Of a DNA stretch of 64,000 nt, positions 33,295-43,133 are shown in pieces. Every line of letters starts with the position of its first letter. Within the stretch, counting starts at the first letter, position 1. The position numbers were made by a program, and so were the translations under genes. This DNA is from Hahellaceae bacterium. GTDB lineage: Bacteria > Pseudomonadota > Gammaproteobacteria > Pseudomonadales > Oleiphilaceae. The DNA is taken from positions 620,001-684,000 of the forward strand of contig JACKOD010000001.1 of assembly GCA_024234505.1 (NCBI GenBank), read 5' to 3'. The notes below the pieces were generated by a model. That model made no database searches, was not told where the DNA came from, and saw only the letters and a list, made by a program, of their open reading frames with translations.

Positions 33295-34353
33295 TTACTC
33301 TTCGATGGCAATAACTCGCCAGTTAACGGTTTCACCTGCGCGTAAAGGCGCGATTTCTGATTGGCCAAAGGGCAGTGTTGCGGGGAGTTGCCAGGCTTCC
33401 TTGCGCAACCTGATGTGCCTGCTGTTCTTAGGCAGGCCATAAAAATCGGGGCCAAAATGACTGGCAAAATCTTCCAGCTTATCGAGAGCCCCCATCAATT
33501 CAAATGCTTCTGCATAAAGTTCGATGGCCGCCGGGGCCGTATAGCATCCTGCACATCCGCAAGCTGCCTCTTTGCGACCAATGGCATGAGGCGCAGAATC
33601 TGTACCGAGGAAAAATGATGGGTTGCCACTGGTGGCAGCCTTTAGTAAGGCGCTTTGGTGAATATTGCGTTTAAGGATGGGAAGACAGAACAAATGAGGC
33701 CGGATACCGCCTACCAGCATGTGATTTCGGTTATAGAGCAAGTGGTGCGCCGTAATGGTAGCTGCAACATTTGCGGATGCTGCTTCAACAAAATCAACCG
33801 CTTGTCGGGTGGTGATGTGCTCAAGTACCACTTTTAGATGCGGGAGTCGTTGCACCAGCGGAGAGAGTGTTCTGTCGATAAAAACTTGTTCTCGATCGAA
33901 AATGTCGATTTCAGAATCAGTCACCTCGCCATGGATTAATAAAGGCAACCCGATCTTCTCCATGGCTTCGAGTACGGGGTATATTTTATCTACCCGGGTG
34001 ACACCGGAATCGGAGTTGGTTGTCGCTCCAGCCGGGTAAAGTTTGCACGCGACAACGCCGTTAGCTTTAGCACGAATGATCTCTTCCGGCGAGGTGTTAT
34101 CGGTAAGATACATTGTCATCAAGGGTTCAAATGTGTTGCCTTGAGGGCAACTGGCCAGTATTCGTTCCCGGTAAGCAATTGCCTGTGCTGCGGTTGTCAC
34201 TGGTGGTACAAGATTAGGCATAATAATGGCTCTGCCAAAGCAGCGAGCCGTATCTGCAACGGTTTGTGTCAGGTAGTCATCATCTCTTAAATGGAGGTGC
34301 CAGTCATCGGGAAGACGGATTAGCAATTCTTGGGGAGAGGGCGATACAGTCAT
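33295..34353 (-). CDS. pyrC: Dihydroorotase
   Basis: 352 residues from the ATG at 34353; a GTG two codons upstream is also possible. Catalyses ring closure of carbamoyl aspartate to dihydroorotate in pyrimidine synthesis. Zinc-binding and catalytic motifs: DDWHLHLRDD near the start, the carboxylated Lys in VACKLYPAGATTNS, His in LLIHGEV and LEHITT, and the catalytic Asp in FLGTDSAPH. The GCAGCYTAPAAIELYAE segment is typical of class II PyrC. It lies upstream of rnt on the same strand and is divergent from motY. Confidence 0.96.
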   Translation of the reverse strand: MTVSPSPQELLIRLPDDWHLHLRDDDYLTQTVADTARCFGRAIIMPNLVPPVTTAAQAIAYRERILASCPQGNTFEPLMTMYLTDNTSPEEIIRAKANGVVACKLYPAGATTNSDSGVTRVDKIYPVLEAMEKIGLPLLIHGEVTDSEIDIFDREQVFIDRTLSPLVQRLPHLKVVLEHITTRQAVDFVEAASANVAATITAHHLLYNRNHMLVGGIRPHLFCLPILKRNIHQSALLKAATSGNPSFFLGTDSAPHAIGRKEAACGCAGCYTAPAAIELYAEAFELMGALDKLEDFASHFGPDFYGLPKNSRHIRLRKEAWQLPATLPFGQSEIAPLRAGETVNWRVIAIEE

Positions 34354-34560
34354 AGACACAATTTATCCCGGGATTCTGATGTAAGATTAGTTCTGCGTAA
34401 TGCTTTTACAAATTCAACCTGTACCTCATGCTTTTTTGTCAGGAATGGAGTATTAGTCATCATTGCAAAAAGAGCACACAAGCCGTTGCAAAGAATGTCT
34501 GACAAATAAATACGGGCGCCGATTGGTATTTGACCGGCAAGTATAACAACAGGAGTGCAA

Positions 34561-34599
34561 ATGGCGATAAAGTTTTTGCCAGCTTGGCCGCTACAATAG
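34561..34599 (+). CDS. Possible 12-codon leader ORF before motY
   Basis: ATG at 34561 has a strong ribosome site (CAGGAG, about 5 bases before it) and reads MAIKFLPAWPLQ then TAG. It is in the same frame as motY, which begins 33 bases after the stop. Either it is a real leader peptide coupling translation, or it marks an ancestral start lost through a stop codon. The motY start itself lacks a good ribosome site, which makes this ORF more interesting. Short ORFs arise by chance, so confidence is low. Confidence 0.3.
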   Translation: MAIKFLPAWPLQ

Positions 34600-34632
34600 G
34601 AAATAGGGCCTTACTTTTTGAGTATCTGCATC

Positions 34633-35574
34633 ATGCGTTTCCATTCCATCTCCCTTCCGGTCCCGTTTCGGATGTGTCTACAGTTAGCGCTTTGTTTTTT
34701 GGGATGCGGGTCTACTACGATAGCGCAAGCAGTTACTTATTCCGCACAGATTGAAACCAGTCAGTGGTATCTTTCCGCTTCGATATTCGAATGCTCCCTT
34801 ACCCATAATATTCCGGATTATGGTCGTGGTGTATTTTTCCATGAGGCGGGAGAAAAGCTCCAGTTTTATCTTGATGCGCTACACAATCCGATGAAGCCAG
34901 GCAAAGCTGCTTTGGTGCTTGAGGCGCCAGCCTGGAAGGCTGGGTTGCGTGTTAAGGAGTTGGGGTTTGTAGCTGTAGCAGATAGTGCCAGAGCACTTGT
35001 GGTCGATGATGTTCGCGCAACGGATATGATGGATAGCCTGCTGTCGGGCATGATGCCCACATTCACCCGACAGGCCTGGTTTAGTGATGATTCGGTAAGA
35101 GTTAGGATTTCCTCGATCAATTTTGCGTCACTTTATCCAGACTACCTCAAATGCCTTTCGGGTTTGTTGCCCGTCAATTTCAGGCAGGTCGAGCGATCGA
35201 AGGTTCACTTTGAAGTGGATAAGGCGAAACTGACTAACGAAGACTATAACGTTCTTAACAACATCATCATATTCGTTAAGGCTGACCCGACGGTAACAGC
35301 CATTTTTGTGGATGGGCACACCGACTCGAGTGGTCGGAGGATTCATAACCGTCGTTTATCCAAGGAACGCTCAGAGGTGGTAACCCAATATCTGATTGAT
35401 CACGGTATTAGAGAGGATATGATCACCACCCGTTATCACGGTGAGCGATACCCCGTTGCCAAAAACAACAGCAAAACAAACAAAGCGAAAAACCGCAGAA
35501 CGACAGTGCGGCTTGAGAGAGGCAGTGATGCCCAAAACAACAAAAACGGTGACGCCGAGTTTAGCGATAGTTAA
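34633..35574 (+). CDS. motY: Flagellar stator-associated protein MotY
   Basis: About 313 residues. MotY forms part of the T ring that helps anchor stators in polar flagellar motors. The signal peptide (hydrophobic CLQLALCFLG, cleavage at TIAQA) is followed by the MotY-specific N-terminal domain (ETSQWYLSASIFECSLTHNIPDYG read in two parts: the SQW and FEC landmarks). A C-terminal OmpA-like peptidoglycan-binding domain has DGHTDSSGRRIHNRRLS. The start is uncertain: ATG 34633 is used, with weaker upstream TTG 34618 and downstream ATG at MCLQLALC as alternatives. The pyrC-motY-argG order is that of Pseudomonas. It implies the host swims with flagella. Confidence 0.9.
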   Translation: MRFHSISLPVPFRMCLQLALCFLGCGSTTIAQAVTYSAQIETSQWYLSASIFECSLTHNIPDYGRGVFFHEAGEKLQFYLDALHNPMKPGKAALVLEAPAWKAGLRVKELGFVAVADSARALVVDDVRATDMMDSLLSGMMPTFTRQAWFSDDSVRVRISSINFASLYPDYLKCLSGLLPVNFRQVERSKVHFEVDKAKLTNEDYNVLNNIIIFVKADPTVTAIFVDGHTDSSGRRIHNRRLSKERSEVVTQYLIDHGIREDMITTRYHGERYPVAKNNSKTNKAKNRRTTVRLERGSDAQNNKNGDAEFSDS

Positions 35575-35670
35575 TCTAGCTCTGGGCATACCCGCTCGCA
35601 ACGAGTAAAATGGCGCGCTTTGGCGGACAGTTTCCGCACTAAGTCGTTCATTTCCTGTAGGAGCTTGGGC

Positions 35671-36891
35671 ATGTCGAACATCAAGAAAGTAGTATTGGCC
35701 TATTCTGGTGGCCTGGATACCTCCATTATTTTGCGCTGGTTGCAAGATACCTATGGCTGTGAGGTTGTTACCTTTACGGCGGACCTCGGTCAGGGTGAAG
35801 AGCTTGAGCCTGCTCGTGCGAAAGCAGAAGCAATGGGTGTAAAAGAAATCTATATCGAAGATTTACGTGAAGAATTTGTTCGTGACTTCGTTTTCCCCAT
35901 GTTCCGTGCAAATACCATCTATGAAGGAGAGTATCTGCTTGGTACGTCGATTGCGCGCCCTCTGATTGCTAAACGCCTGGTAGAAATTGCTAATGCGACG
36001 GGAGCCGATGCGATTTCGCATGGTGCGACAGGTAAAGGAAATGATCAGGTTCGTTTTGAACTGGGAGCCTATGCATTAAAGCCTGGCGTTAAGGTTATCG
36101 CGCCCTGGCGTGAGTGGGACTTATTGTCTCGTGAAAAGCTGATGCAATACGCCGAAACTCACAATATTCCTGTGGATTTCAAAAAAGCAGGTAAAAAATC
36201 TCCTTATTCTATGGATGCAAACTTGCTGCACATTTCTTATGAAGGCGGTGTGTTGGAAGATCCATGGGCAGAAGCCGAAGAAGATATGTGGCGTTGGTCT
36301 GTCAGTCCTGAAAAGGCACCGGATGCGCCGACTTATATTGAGTTAACCTTCGAAAATGGTGACATTGTTGCTATTGACGATGAAACCTTGCGTCCGCATG
36401 AAGTGCTTGCCCGGTTAAACAAATTGGGCGGTGAAAATGGTGTAGGTCGTCTGGATATTGTAGAAAACCGCTATGTGGGAATGAAATCACGTGGTGCCTA
36501 TGAAACACCCGGCGGCACCATTATGCTTCGTGCCCATCGCGCGATTGAGTCTATTACGTTAGATCGCGAAGTGGCCCACCTGAAAGATTCACTGATGCCA
36601 AAGTATGCCGAACTGATTTACAACGGTTACTGGTGGAGTCCAGAGCGCCAAATGTTGCAAACCATGATTGATGAGTCGCAGCAGGTTGTAAATGGTGTAG
36701 TGCGGGTGAAACTTTATAAAGGAACCGTCACCGTTGTAGGGCGTAAGTCTGTGAATTCGCTTTTCGACGACAAGATCGCCACTTTTGAAGATGATGCGGG
36801 TGCTTATAATCAGAAAGATGCCGAAGGCTTCATTAAGCTGAATGCATTGCGCTTGAGAATCGCTGCTCAGAAAGGACGGACGCTGAAGTAA
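35671..36891 (+). CDS. argG: Argininosuccinate synthase
   Basis: 406 residues. Joins citrulline and aspartate with ATP in arginine synthesis. The start at ATG 35671 follows an AGGAG site by about 9 bases and gives MSNIKKVVLAYSGGLDTS, with the N-type ATP pyrophosphatase loop AYSGGLDTS. Other conserved segments are SHGATGKGNDQVRFE and the NLLHISYEGG region. The length equals the bacterial family norm. It is followed by a strong terminator. No arginine repressor box was recognised upstream. Confidence 0.97.
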   Translation: MSNIKKVVLAYSGGLDTSIILRWLQDTYGCEVVTFTADLGQGEELEPARAKAEAMGVKEIYIEDLREEFVRDFVFPMFRANTIYEGEYLLGTSIARPLIAKRLVEIANATGADAISHGATGKGNDQVRFELGAYALKPGVKVIAPWREWDLLSREKLMQYAETHNIPVDFKKAGKKSPYSMDANLLHISYEGGVLEDPWAEAEEDMWRWSVSPEKAPDAPTYIELTFENGDIVAIDDETLRPHEVLARLNKLGGENGVGRLDIVENRYVGMKSRGAYETPGGTIMLRAHRAIESITLDREVAHLKDSLMPKYAELIYNGYWWSPERQMLQTMIDESQQVVNGVVRVKLYKGTVTVVGRKSVNSLFDDKIATFEDDAGAYNQKDAEGFIKLNALRLRIAAQKGRTLK

Positions 36892-36911
36892 ACTTTCTAT
36901 ATTGCAGAGTA

Positions 36912-36941
36912 AAAAAAGCCGGGCATAAGCCCGGCTTTTTT
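36912..36941 (+). terminator. Bidirectional intrinsic terminator (argG / surface lipase)
   Basis: AAAAAAGCCGGGC pairs with GCCCGGCTTTTTT around ATAA. It is placed 20 bases after argG and before the convergent lipase gene, and its A and T flanks suit both directions. Confidence 0.95.
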
Positions 36942-37005
36942 ATTTAGGTTGCCATACGACTTCAGCAGCAACTTAACAATTTAAGCTGCTGCTGTGGTGC
37001 CGCTA

Positions 37006-40000
37006 TCAGGGAGTGATATCTGGCGTTGCAGTGCTGATTGCCGAGGCTGTGTCAGGTACTTTGTCGTCGTCAGAGTCTCCGGCACCCACATATACCGCCG
37101 TGCCGTCACTTGTGAAGAAGCTTGCTAACTGGGTAGCCACTTCTGTGATGACTTTAGCACCGGTTTTGGCTGTGCTGTTATCAAGCGTTGTCACTATGGA
37201 GGTATGCTCTCCGGTATTAAAGCGAACAACACCTTTTAACGGGCTGCCATTGCCTGTGTGAGGTGTACTTTTTGGCGGTAACGAGATCAAGCCCAGTTCT
37301 TTAATCAACGGCTCTGTGCCAGCCAATGGTGCGCTTTGTGCACTGCTTGCTGCATTAAAGAAATAATCGCCATCGGCCTTGTCGTAATCAATCGGAATCG
37401 TCTGATCCTGAGTGCTTCGCGTGGTGCCGTCGCCATAGATTTCAGTGGCGATAATGGGTGTACCGGAGGTTCCGAGTTTGTAGGCGAAGTTAATGGAGTC
37501 TCCTGACTCAATAGCACCTTGAGAAATGTTCATCCAGGTTTCAAAGCTGGATGCACCTTGACTCAGAACACCACCGGAAGCCGCACTTAAACCACCTAAT
37601 ACCGCGCCTCCCAAACTGGGTGAGTTTTCGAGAATGCGGGTAATCTGGCCTCCCGTCATTTCAAGCGCAACGGCATTGATTTTTGGTAGCTCAGGGTTGA
37701 ATGCACGCACGCTAGCATCGGTAGCAGTGGCGGCGAAGGTTGTACCTACAATTCCGCCGAACGAGTGGCCAACAAAGTAAACTTTAGAGGTGTCCAGATC
37801 GCCGACGCCATCACCATCAATATCTACGTCTTTCAAGCTTGCCAGCAAGGTTGTGAGATCAAGTGCTGACTCCTTGAGATTGTCTCGACTGGCAGGCGGC
37901 AGTGTCAGGTTAATATAATATTCACCAGAGTAGCCCGCAGCAGCGGTTGCATCACTGTTGTACACCATGGCGGTAGGCGTTTGTGCTGAATCGCCTGGTG
38001 TCTTACGATATCCATAATGTCTTTCATGCAGGCCTTCGTACGGGGTGCCTGTCCAGTCTCTGGCGGCAAAGCCCTTGCTTGCATCAACGTCGACACTGAA
38101 GCTGACGAAGGGATCAGCAGATCCTGTGGCCAATTTGGGTGCGATACCGTGCAATGGCTGGTCGATAGCAATGGTCGCGAAACAGGCTGCGGTTGATCCA
38201 GGCGACAAACAGGCTGCTCCTAATGCATTACCAAGAGGTAAGCTGTGAGAGCGCGCACCAAAGATACCGTGCTGGAAAATAATTACAGGCCACTTTCCAT
38301 TGCTTGGCGTTTTACCTACTGCTGATACCGTTGCAGCATCAGGAACGCTCAACAAAAATGGTACTCGCTCTTCACCCTGATATTGAGGGAATGGATAACG
38401 ATAGGTGATTTTGTCGGTTGGTGCTGCCATGCCCGCTTTTTTAAGGTCATCACTGGTTTTCCAAGTTCCGGTAAGCAGGCCACTTTTGGTAGATTCCGTG
38501 ATTTGCGGGAGGTAATAGGGCATATTGATTTGCCCTTGCATCAGGTACCCAGGTGCCACTTTGGCTGGATCCAATGCGCCACTAGCCTGTGCTGCCACTT
38601 TGGTGCTCAACATGTAAGCGCCTTGAACTGTTCCCTGCTTATCAACGTTAGCTTGGTCAATAGGAATAAATATTTCGTTCAGCTCTACTTTGCCATCTTT
38701 GTCGGCATCTAGTGCTGTCAGCCCGGACGCAGGTTTGCGTATCGCGCCAGCTTTGACCAAAGCAGATACTTTTGTGACGGCAGCCGTTGCCAATGCACCA
38801 CCCGAGCCTACGGCAGAGCCGCAGACAGCACTGGTTTGCGCTGAAGTGGGAACCTTCTTATCGGCGATTAGGGCTTGACCTTCAGCAGCTGCGGCTTGCG
38901 CCTTAAATTGATCAGTCGAATCAGTTAACTGCGAAAAATATTTAATGGACGCATCGTAGTCGGCACTGGTCGGGTCAAGCTTTGAGATATAAGCAGTGCT
39001 GCTGGATGTGGTTACTGCACCAAGTAAAACAGTATTCAGGCAGAGATTTCCAGAGGCAATTTGCCCTCCGGTGATTTCGCTGCTTGCAAGTGCTACCTTC
39101 CCGCTAACCAGTGAAGTGATACCAGCCTGACGCGCCTTGATAGTCGCGTCTTTGATAATAAAGGTTTCTGGAGCGGTAACGGAGGTCAATACCGTCGTCG
39201 TTCCTGCTGTAGTAAAAGTTAAGCTCAGTGCAATGTTGTCTGCAGTTAGAGATGATTTGCTCACTACCGGACGAGTCTTGTTGGTCATTGCTTTAAACCA
39301 GCCTTCAGCCAGCTTTTCCCAGCCCTGAATCGCGGCACGAACAGGTGCTAGCACACTGTTCGCTAACGGTTGGTTGGAGTCTCGAAGGTTTTGGTAGACA
39401 GTTGAAGGTATGACGCCCAGGCCCGCTTTGTCTTGAACTTCTGTGGTAACGACCACAAGATATTTTGACTCAGGGTTCAGTGGAGAGCGAGGAATAATAC
39501 GTAATACGCTTTCTTCATTATTCAGTCTCACAACTTCAGCACGATAATCAACGTTGCGTAGAAGTGCGGCTTCAGCCGCTTTGACCGCAGCATGAGATGT
39601 GTTGCCACCGACGGCCTGAAGTGTCTTGGTGTAAGTGGTATATAGAATGCCAGCATTGAAAGTGGGAATTTCCACCGAAGTGTCATTTATAGATGTATAG
39701 CTCAGCTCGTCGCCACCTGGATAGGTCAGATCGAGCAGGAACACGTTTTGATTTGGATTGGGAATCAGTACACCTGAGCCATCAGGGTTCGGAATAAATG
39801 CTCGCGCGTCCAGATTAGTGCTGGCATTGTTTAGTTCGCCGGAGAACGGAATGTCAATCGGGGAAACGGTAGACGCTCCGTCAAGGTAATCAAGCGCGGC
39901 CAACTGTGAAGACGCGACTAACGTACCATCCTTAGTGGTTCCTGTGACGGTGTTGTCGGAATCAAACATCAGGTCGTTAGGAACGGGGAACAATTTGGCA

Positions 40001-40164
40001 ATGGGATCAAACACAGCCTGAGTGCGCCCGATAAGCGGGTCTGACTGTGGATTGGTAATTCGGTAATCGGGATTGGCATTCGCTTTATTGTCACCGTCTT
40101 CTAGACAGCCGGTCAGGGCGATGGAAGAGGCGATGGCCAGGCTCAACAAGGTTTTTTTATACAT
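37006..40164 (-). CDS. VolA/Pla-1-type surface lipoprotein lipase
   Basis: 1052 residues. The signal peptide ends in a lipobox (IALTGC, Cys20), so the protein is a lipoprotein, probably exposed on the cell surface as Vibrio VolA is. The N-terminal region after ITNPQSDPLIGRTQAVFDP matches the bacterial virulence-factor lipase N-domain. The hydrolase domain has the oxyanion strand IIFQHGIFGARSHS and nucleophile GHSFGG at 799-804 (Ser801); a His in FNTGEHTS near 985 is the likely base. Asp-rich loops resembling calcium sites occur at DADKDGKVELNE and DVDIDGDGVGDLD. Expected to cleave lysophospholipid or lipid outside the cell so that fatty acids can be imported. AAGG precedes the ATG. Confidence 0.88.
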   Translation of the reverse strand: MYKKTLLSLAIASSIALTGCLEDGDNKANANPDYRITNPQSDPLIGRTQAVFDPIAKLFPVPNDLMFDSDNTVTGTTKDGTLVASSQLAALDYLDGASTVSPIDIPFSGELNNASTNLDARAFIPNPDGSGVLIPNPNQNVFLLDLTYPGGDELSYTSINDTSVEIPTFNAGILYTTYTKTLQAVGGNTSHAAVKAAEAALLRNVDYRAEVVRLNNEESVLRIIPRSPLNPESKYLVVVTTEVQDKAGLGVIPSTVYQNLRDSNQPLANSVLAPVRAAIQGWEKLAEGWFKAMTNKTRPVVSKSSLTADNIALSLTFTTAGTTTVLTSVTAPETFIIKDATIKARQAGITSLVSGKVALASSEITGGQIASGNLCLNTVLLGAVTTSSSTAYISKLDPTSADYDASIKYFSQLTDSTDQFKAQAAAAEGQALIADKKVPTSAQTSAVCGSAVGSGGALATAAVTKVSALVKAGAIRKPASGLTALDADKDGKVELNEIFIPIDQANVDKQGTVQGAYMLSTKVAAQASGALDPAKVAPGYLMQGQINMPYYLPQITESTKSGLLTGTWKTSDDLKKAGMAAPTDKITYRYPFPQYQGEERVPFLLSVPDAATVSAVGKTPSNGKWPVIIFQHGIFGARSHSLPLGNALGAACLSPGSTAACFATIAIDQPLHGIAPKLATGSADPFVSFSVDVDASKGFAARDWTGTPYEGLHERHYGYRKTPGDSAQTPTAMVYNSDATAAAGYSGEYYINLTLPPASRDNLKESALDLTTLLASLKDVDIDGDGVGDLDTSKVYFVGHSFGGIVGTTFAATATDASVRAFNPELPKINAVALEMTGGQITRILENSPSLGGAVLGGLSAASGGVLSQGASSFETWMNISQGAIESGDSINFAYKLGTSGTPIIATEIYGDGTTRSTQDQTIPIDYDKADGDYFFNAASSAQSAPLAGTEPLIKELGLISLPPKSTPHTGNGSPLKGVVRFNTGEHTSIVTTLDNSTAKTGAKVITEVATQLASFFTSDGTAVYVGAGDSDDDKVPDTASAISTATPDITP

Positions 40165-40444
40165 AGGTAAGACCTTCTATTACCTTTATTATGATTTTTG
40201 ATGGAGTTCGGACAATTTGCCCTTACGTTTGCAACCCGTTCGGGCTAAATACGGAAGCTTTGCGGCGTATTGCCAATACTTCGGTAACTTTCTGTTTTTA
40301 TTTACTTATATGGTAAATCCAGCTGCAATAAATTATCACAGTCTGGCTCGATAACATGCTTCTAAATAACCCTAGACCCAGAAATCATTTTTGTCGAATT
40401 ATTTTGTGTTCTCAATGTGTTAACCAACGAAGGTGGAAAGTGGG

Positions 40445-41230
40445 TTAAATTTGGCTATTGCGCGTAATTCTGAAGTTGGTTTGCCGCTTCTCCATAAATG
40501 CTTGTAGAGCCTCTTCTGCTTCGGTGGAGTTTAGCCTGTCAAAAAACAGCGTAGCTTCTATGCGCATTACTTCTTCTACTTGCTGTGCCTGGTGTCTTTT
40601 TAGTAGTTGTTTAGTCAGTCGCAAGGCATTCGATGGCTGATCGAGCAAGCGCTCCGCCATTGAAATGGCTTCGTTAAGTGCATTGCCTGATCGGACAATC
40701 CGATTGATCAAGCCCGCTTCCAAGGCTTCGGTGGCAGAAAATGGTTCGCCCAGCATAAGCCATTCTGCTGCTTTGTGGGGGCCGATGAGTTTGGGTAGTA
40801 ACAGGCTGGAGGCAGCTTCCGGGCAAAGGCCCAGGTTTACAAACGGTAGCTGGAAGTTGGCGTCTTCAGCGGCGACGACAAGGTCGCAATGCAGCAGCAT
40901 TGTTACGCCAATGCCGATAGCATATCCCTCAATGGCTACAATAACTGGTTTTGTAAAATGGCATAGCATGTCGAGAAACTGACCGATGGCCGACTGCTCA
41001 AAGTTGTCGGTCGCTGTCTCCATTAAGTCCATCAGGTCATTGCCGGCCGAAAAGCAATCATTTGCCCCGGTAAGAATCACGCAATTCACTTGAGGGTTGC
41101 CTTCTGCGCCAAATAAAGCGGCAGTTAACTGGTTATACATGCTGGCAGTCAGCGCATTTTTTTTCTTAGGTCGGTTAATTGTTATGGTCAGTATTTCATT
41201 GTTTATTGATTGAAGAATCTCGTTTGTCAT
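40445..41230 (-). CDS. Enoyl-CoA hydratase/isomerase family protein
   Basis: 261 residues, crotonase fold, acting on acyl-CoA thioesters in the cytoplasm. The oxyanion-hole segments are NCVILTGANDCFSAGNDL and YAIGIGVTMLLHCDLVVA; the usual region for catalytic Glu reads FVNLGLCPEAASSLLLP, with one Glu retained (the enoyl-CoA isomerase-like pattern). It could be a hydratase or a delta3-delta2 isomerase; the sequence does not decide. The lipase gene lies 280 bases downstream on the same strand, and the fumarase gene diverges from it. No other beta-oxidation genes adjoin. Confidence 0.85.
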   Translation of the reverse strand: MTNEILQSINNEILTITINRPKKKNALTASMYNQLTAALFGAEGNPQVNCVILTGANDCFSAGNDLMDLMETATDNFEQSAIGQFLDMLCHFTKPVIVAIEGYAIGIGVTMLLHCDLVVAAEDANFQLPFVNLGLCPEAASSLLLPKLIGPHKAAEWLMLGEPFSATEALEAGLINRIVRSGNALNEAISMAERLLDQPSNALRLTKQLLKRHQAQQVEEVMRIEATLFFDRLNSTEAEEALQAFMEKRQTNFRITRNSQI

Positions 41231-41501
41231 GGTGAGGCCCCGGTAGCGGGTGAATAGATGCGATATTTCGAGTATAGAACAGGACTGTAATCATTCCTGT
41301 AATCAGGTAATATTGCGCCCAGTCCGGTAGAATGCGGTTACCGTGCAGGCATTCCGGTGCTTCTTTGGTGGGTCTTGCCAGGTCGGTTAAAGATAGCATT
41401 CCGGTCTAAAGTGGTGCGCAATTAATGACTGGGCACAGGCTGGCTGAGTGACATTTTCATATTTTTTGAGCGGTTATAATTCAATAGAAGAGAGACATGC
41501 G

Positions 41502-43013
41502 ATGACAGTAATACGTCAGGACGATCTTATCGACAGTGTGGCTGATGCACTTCAATTCATATCTTATTACCACCCGGTTGATTTTATAAAGGCGGTACAT
41601 GAGGCTTATGAGCGTGAAGAATCTCAGGCAGCCAAAGACTCGATGGCGCAAATCCTTATTAATTCACGTATGTGTGCTCAAGGGCATCGACCCATTTGCC
41701 AGGATACCGGTATTGTTACCGTTTTCATCAAGGTGGGCATGAATGTTCGCTGGGATTCAGCCATGAGTCTGGATGAAATGATTAACGAAGGCGTTCGCCG
41801 TGCGTATACCCATCCTGATAACGTATTGCGTGCGTCAATTTTAGCGGATCCCGCGGGTGCCCGTAAAAACACCAAAGACAATACTCCGGCAGTAATTCAC
41901 TACGAAATTGTACCGGGAGATACTGTCGATGTTCATGTTGCAGCCAAAGGCGGCGGATCGGAAAACAAATCGAAGTTGGCGATGCTTAATCCAAGTGACA
42001 GTATCGTTGATTGGATCGTAAAAACGGTACCGACAATGGGAGCGGGCTGGTGTCCTCCGGGGATGTTGGGAATAGGCATTGGCGGGACGGCCGAAAAGGC
42101 AGCGTTGTTGGCCAAAGAGTCCTTAATGGATCCGATTGATATTCATGAGTTGCGAGCACGTGGACCACAAAATCGCGTGGAAGAGTTGCGTTTGGAAATC
42201 ATGGATAAAGTCAATGAGCTCGGAATTGGCGCACAAGGCCTTGGTGGCTTGACTACTGTTCTGGATGTGAAAATCAAAGATTATCCGACGCATGCAGCTT
42301 CTTTGCCTGTCGCGATGATTCCTAACTGTGCGGCAACGCGCCATGCACACTTTGTGTTGGATGGTTCCGGCCCTGCACTGCAAACTCCGCCCAATCTTGA
42401 TGATTGGCCAGATATTACCTGGGAAGTCGGAGATTCAGTTCGTCGGGTAAATCTGGATACAGTGACGGCAGAAGATGTTCGTGACTGGAAACCGGGTGAG
42501 ACGGTGTTGCTGTCCGGTAAGATGCTGACTGGACGGGATGCAGCCCATAAAAAAATGACCGATATGCTGGCGAAAGGCGAAGAGCTGCCAGTAGATTTGA
42601 AAGGCCGCTTTATCTACTACGTAGGTCCGGTAGATCCTGTGCGTGATGAGGTCGTCGGTCCGGCCGGACCAACCACTGCAACCCGTATGGACAAGTTTAC
42701 CCGCACTATGCTCGAGAAAACGGGCTTGTTGGGCATGATTGGTAAGTCGGAGCGCGGGCCTGTTGCTATCGAAGCTATCAAGGAATTTGGTGCAGTCTAT
42801 CTGATGGCTGTAGGTGGTGCGGCCTATCTGGTGTCGAAAGCCGTGAAAGCTGCAAAAGTTTTGGCTTTCCCGGAAATGGGCATGGAAGCAATTTATGAGT
42901 TTGAAGTGCAGGATATGCCTGTGACGGTCGCCGTGGATGTTAATGGTGTTTCGGTTCATGAAACCGGCCCCAAAGAATGGCATGCGCGAATCATAGAGTC
43001 CAAAACAGTCTAA
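41502..43013 (+). CDS. Class I (iron-sulfur) fumarate hydratase
   Basis: 503 residues from ATG 41502, with a GAGAG box 9 bases upstream. Interconverts fumarate and malate in the citric acid cycle using an oxygen-sensitive [4Fe-4S] cluster. Cysteines in the conserved contexts GHRPICQDTG and IPNCAATRH are two of the three expected cluster ligands. The alpha and beta parts are fused in one chain, as in FumA/FumB; the beta part has LSGKMLTGRDAAHKKM and GPVDPVRDEVVGPAGPTTATRMD. A strong terminator follows. Such bacteria usually also hold the stable class II FumC. Confidence 0.95.
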   Translation: MTVIRQDDLIDSVADALQFISYYHPVDFIKAVHEAYEREESQAAKDSMAQILINSRMCAQGHRPICQDTGIVTVFIKVGMNVRWDSAMSLDEMINEGVRRAYTHPDNVLRASILADPAGARKNTKDNTPAVIHYEIVPGDTVDVHVAAKGGGSENKSKLAMLNPSDSIVDWIVKTVPTMGAGWCPPGMLGIGIGGTAEKAALLAKESLMDPIDIHELRARGPQNRVEELRLEIMDKVNELGIGAQGLGGLTTVLDVKIKDYPTHAASLPVAMIPNCAATRHAHFVLDGSGPALQTPPNLDDWPDITWEVGDSVRRVNLDTVTAEDVRDWKPGETVLLSGKMLTGRDAAHKKMTDMLAKGEELPVDLKGRFIYYVGPVDPVRDEVVGPAGPTTATRMDKFTRTMLEKTGLLGMIGKSERGPVAIEAIKEFGAVYLMAVGGAAYLVSKAVKAAKVLAFPEMGMEAIYEFEVQDMPVTVAVDVNGVSVHETGPKEWHARIIESKTV

Positions 43014-43040
43014 ATCTGATTTTTTCATTAGCCATGAATA

Positions 43041-43068
43041 AAAAAGCCGGTGTTCACACCGGCTTTTT
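43041..43068 (+). terminator. Intrinsic terminator after fumarase
   Basis: AAAAAGCCGGTG pairs with CACCGGCTTTTT around TTCA, with one more T following. It is 28 bases after the fumarase stop. Confidence 0.95.
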
Positions 43069-43133
43069 TATTTAAATCTGTCAAACTGATGAGACTGTTT
43101 ATTCGTTTTTCATAAGATGTTCAGGAGGTCTTA

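Noticed and set aside
33279..33467. N-terminal extension of rnt into pyrC
   Set aside because: The open frame runs 63 codons into pyrC but has no RNase T character; the family start is at 33278.
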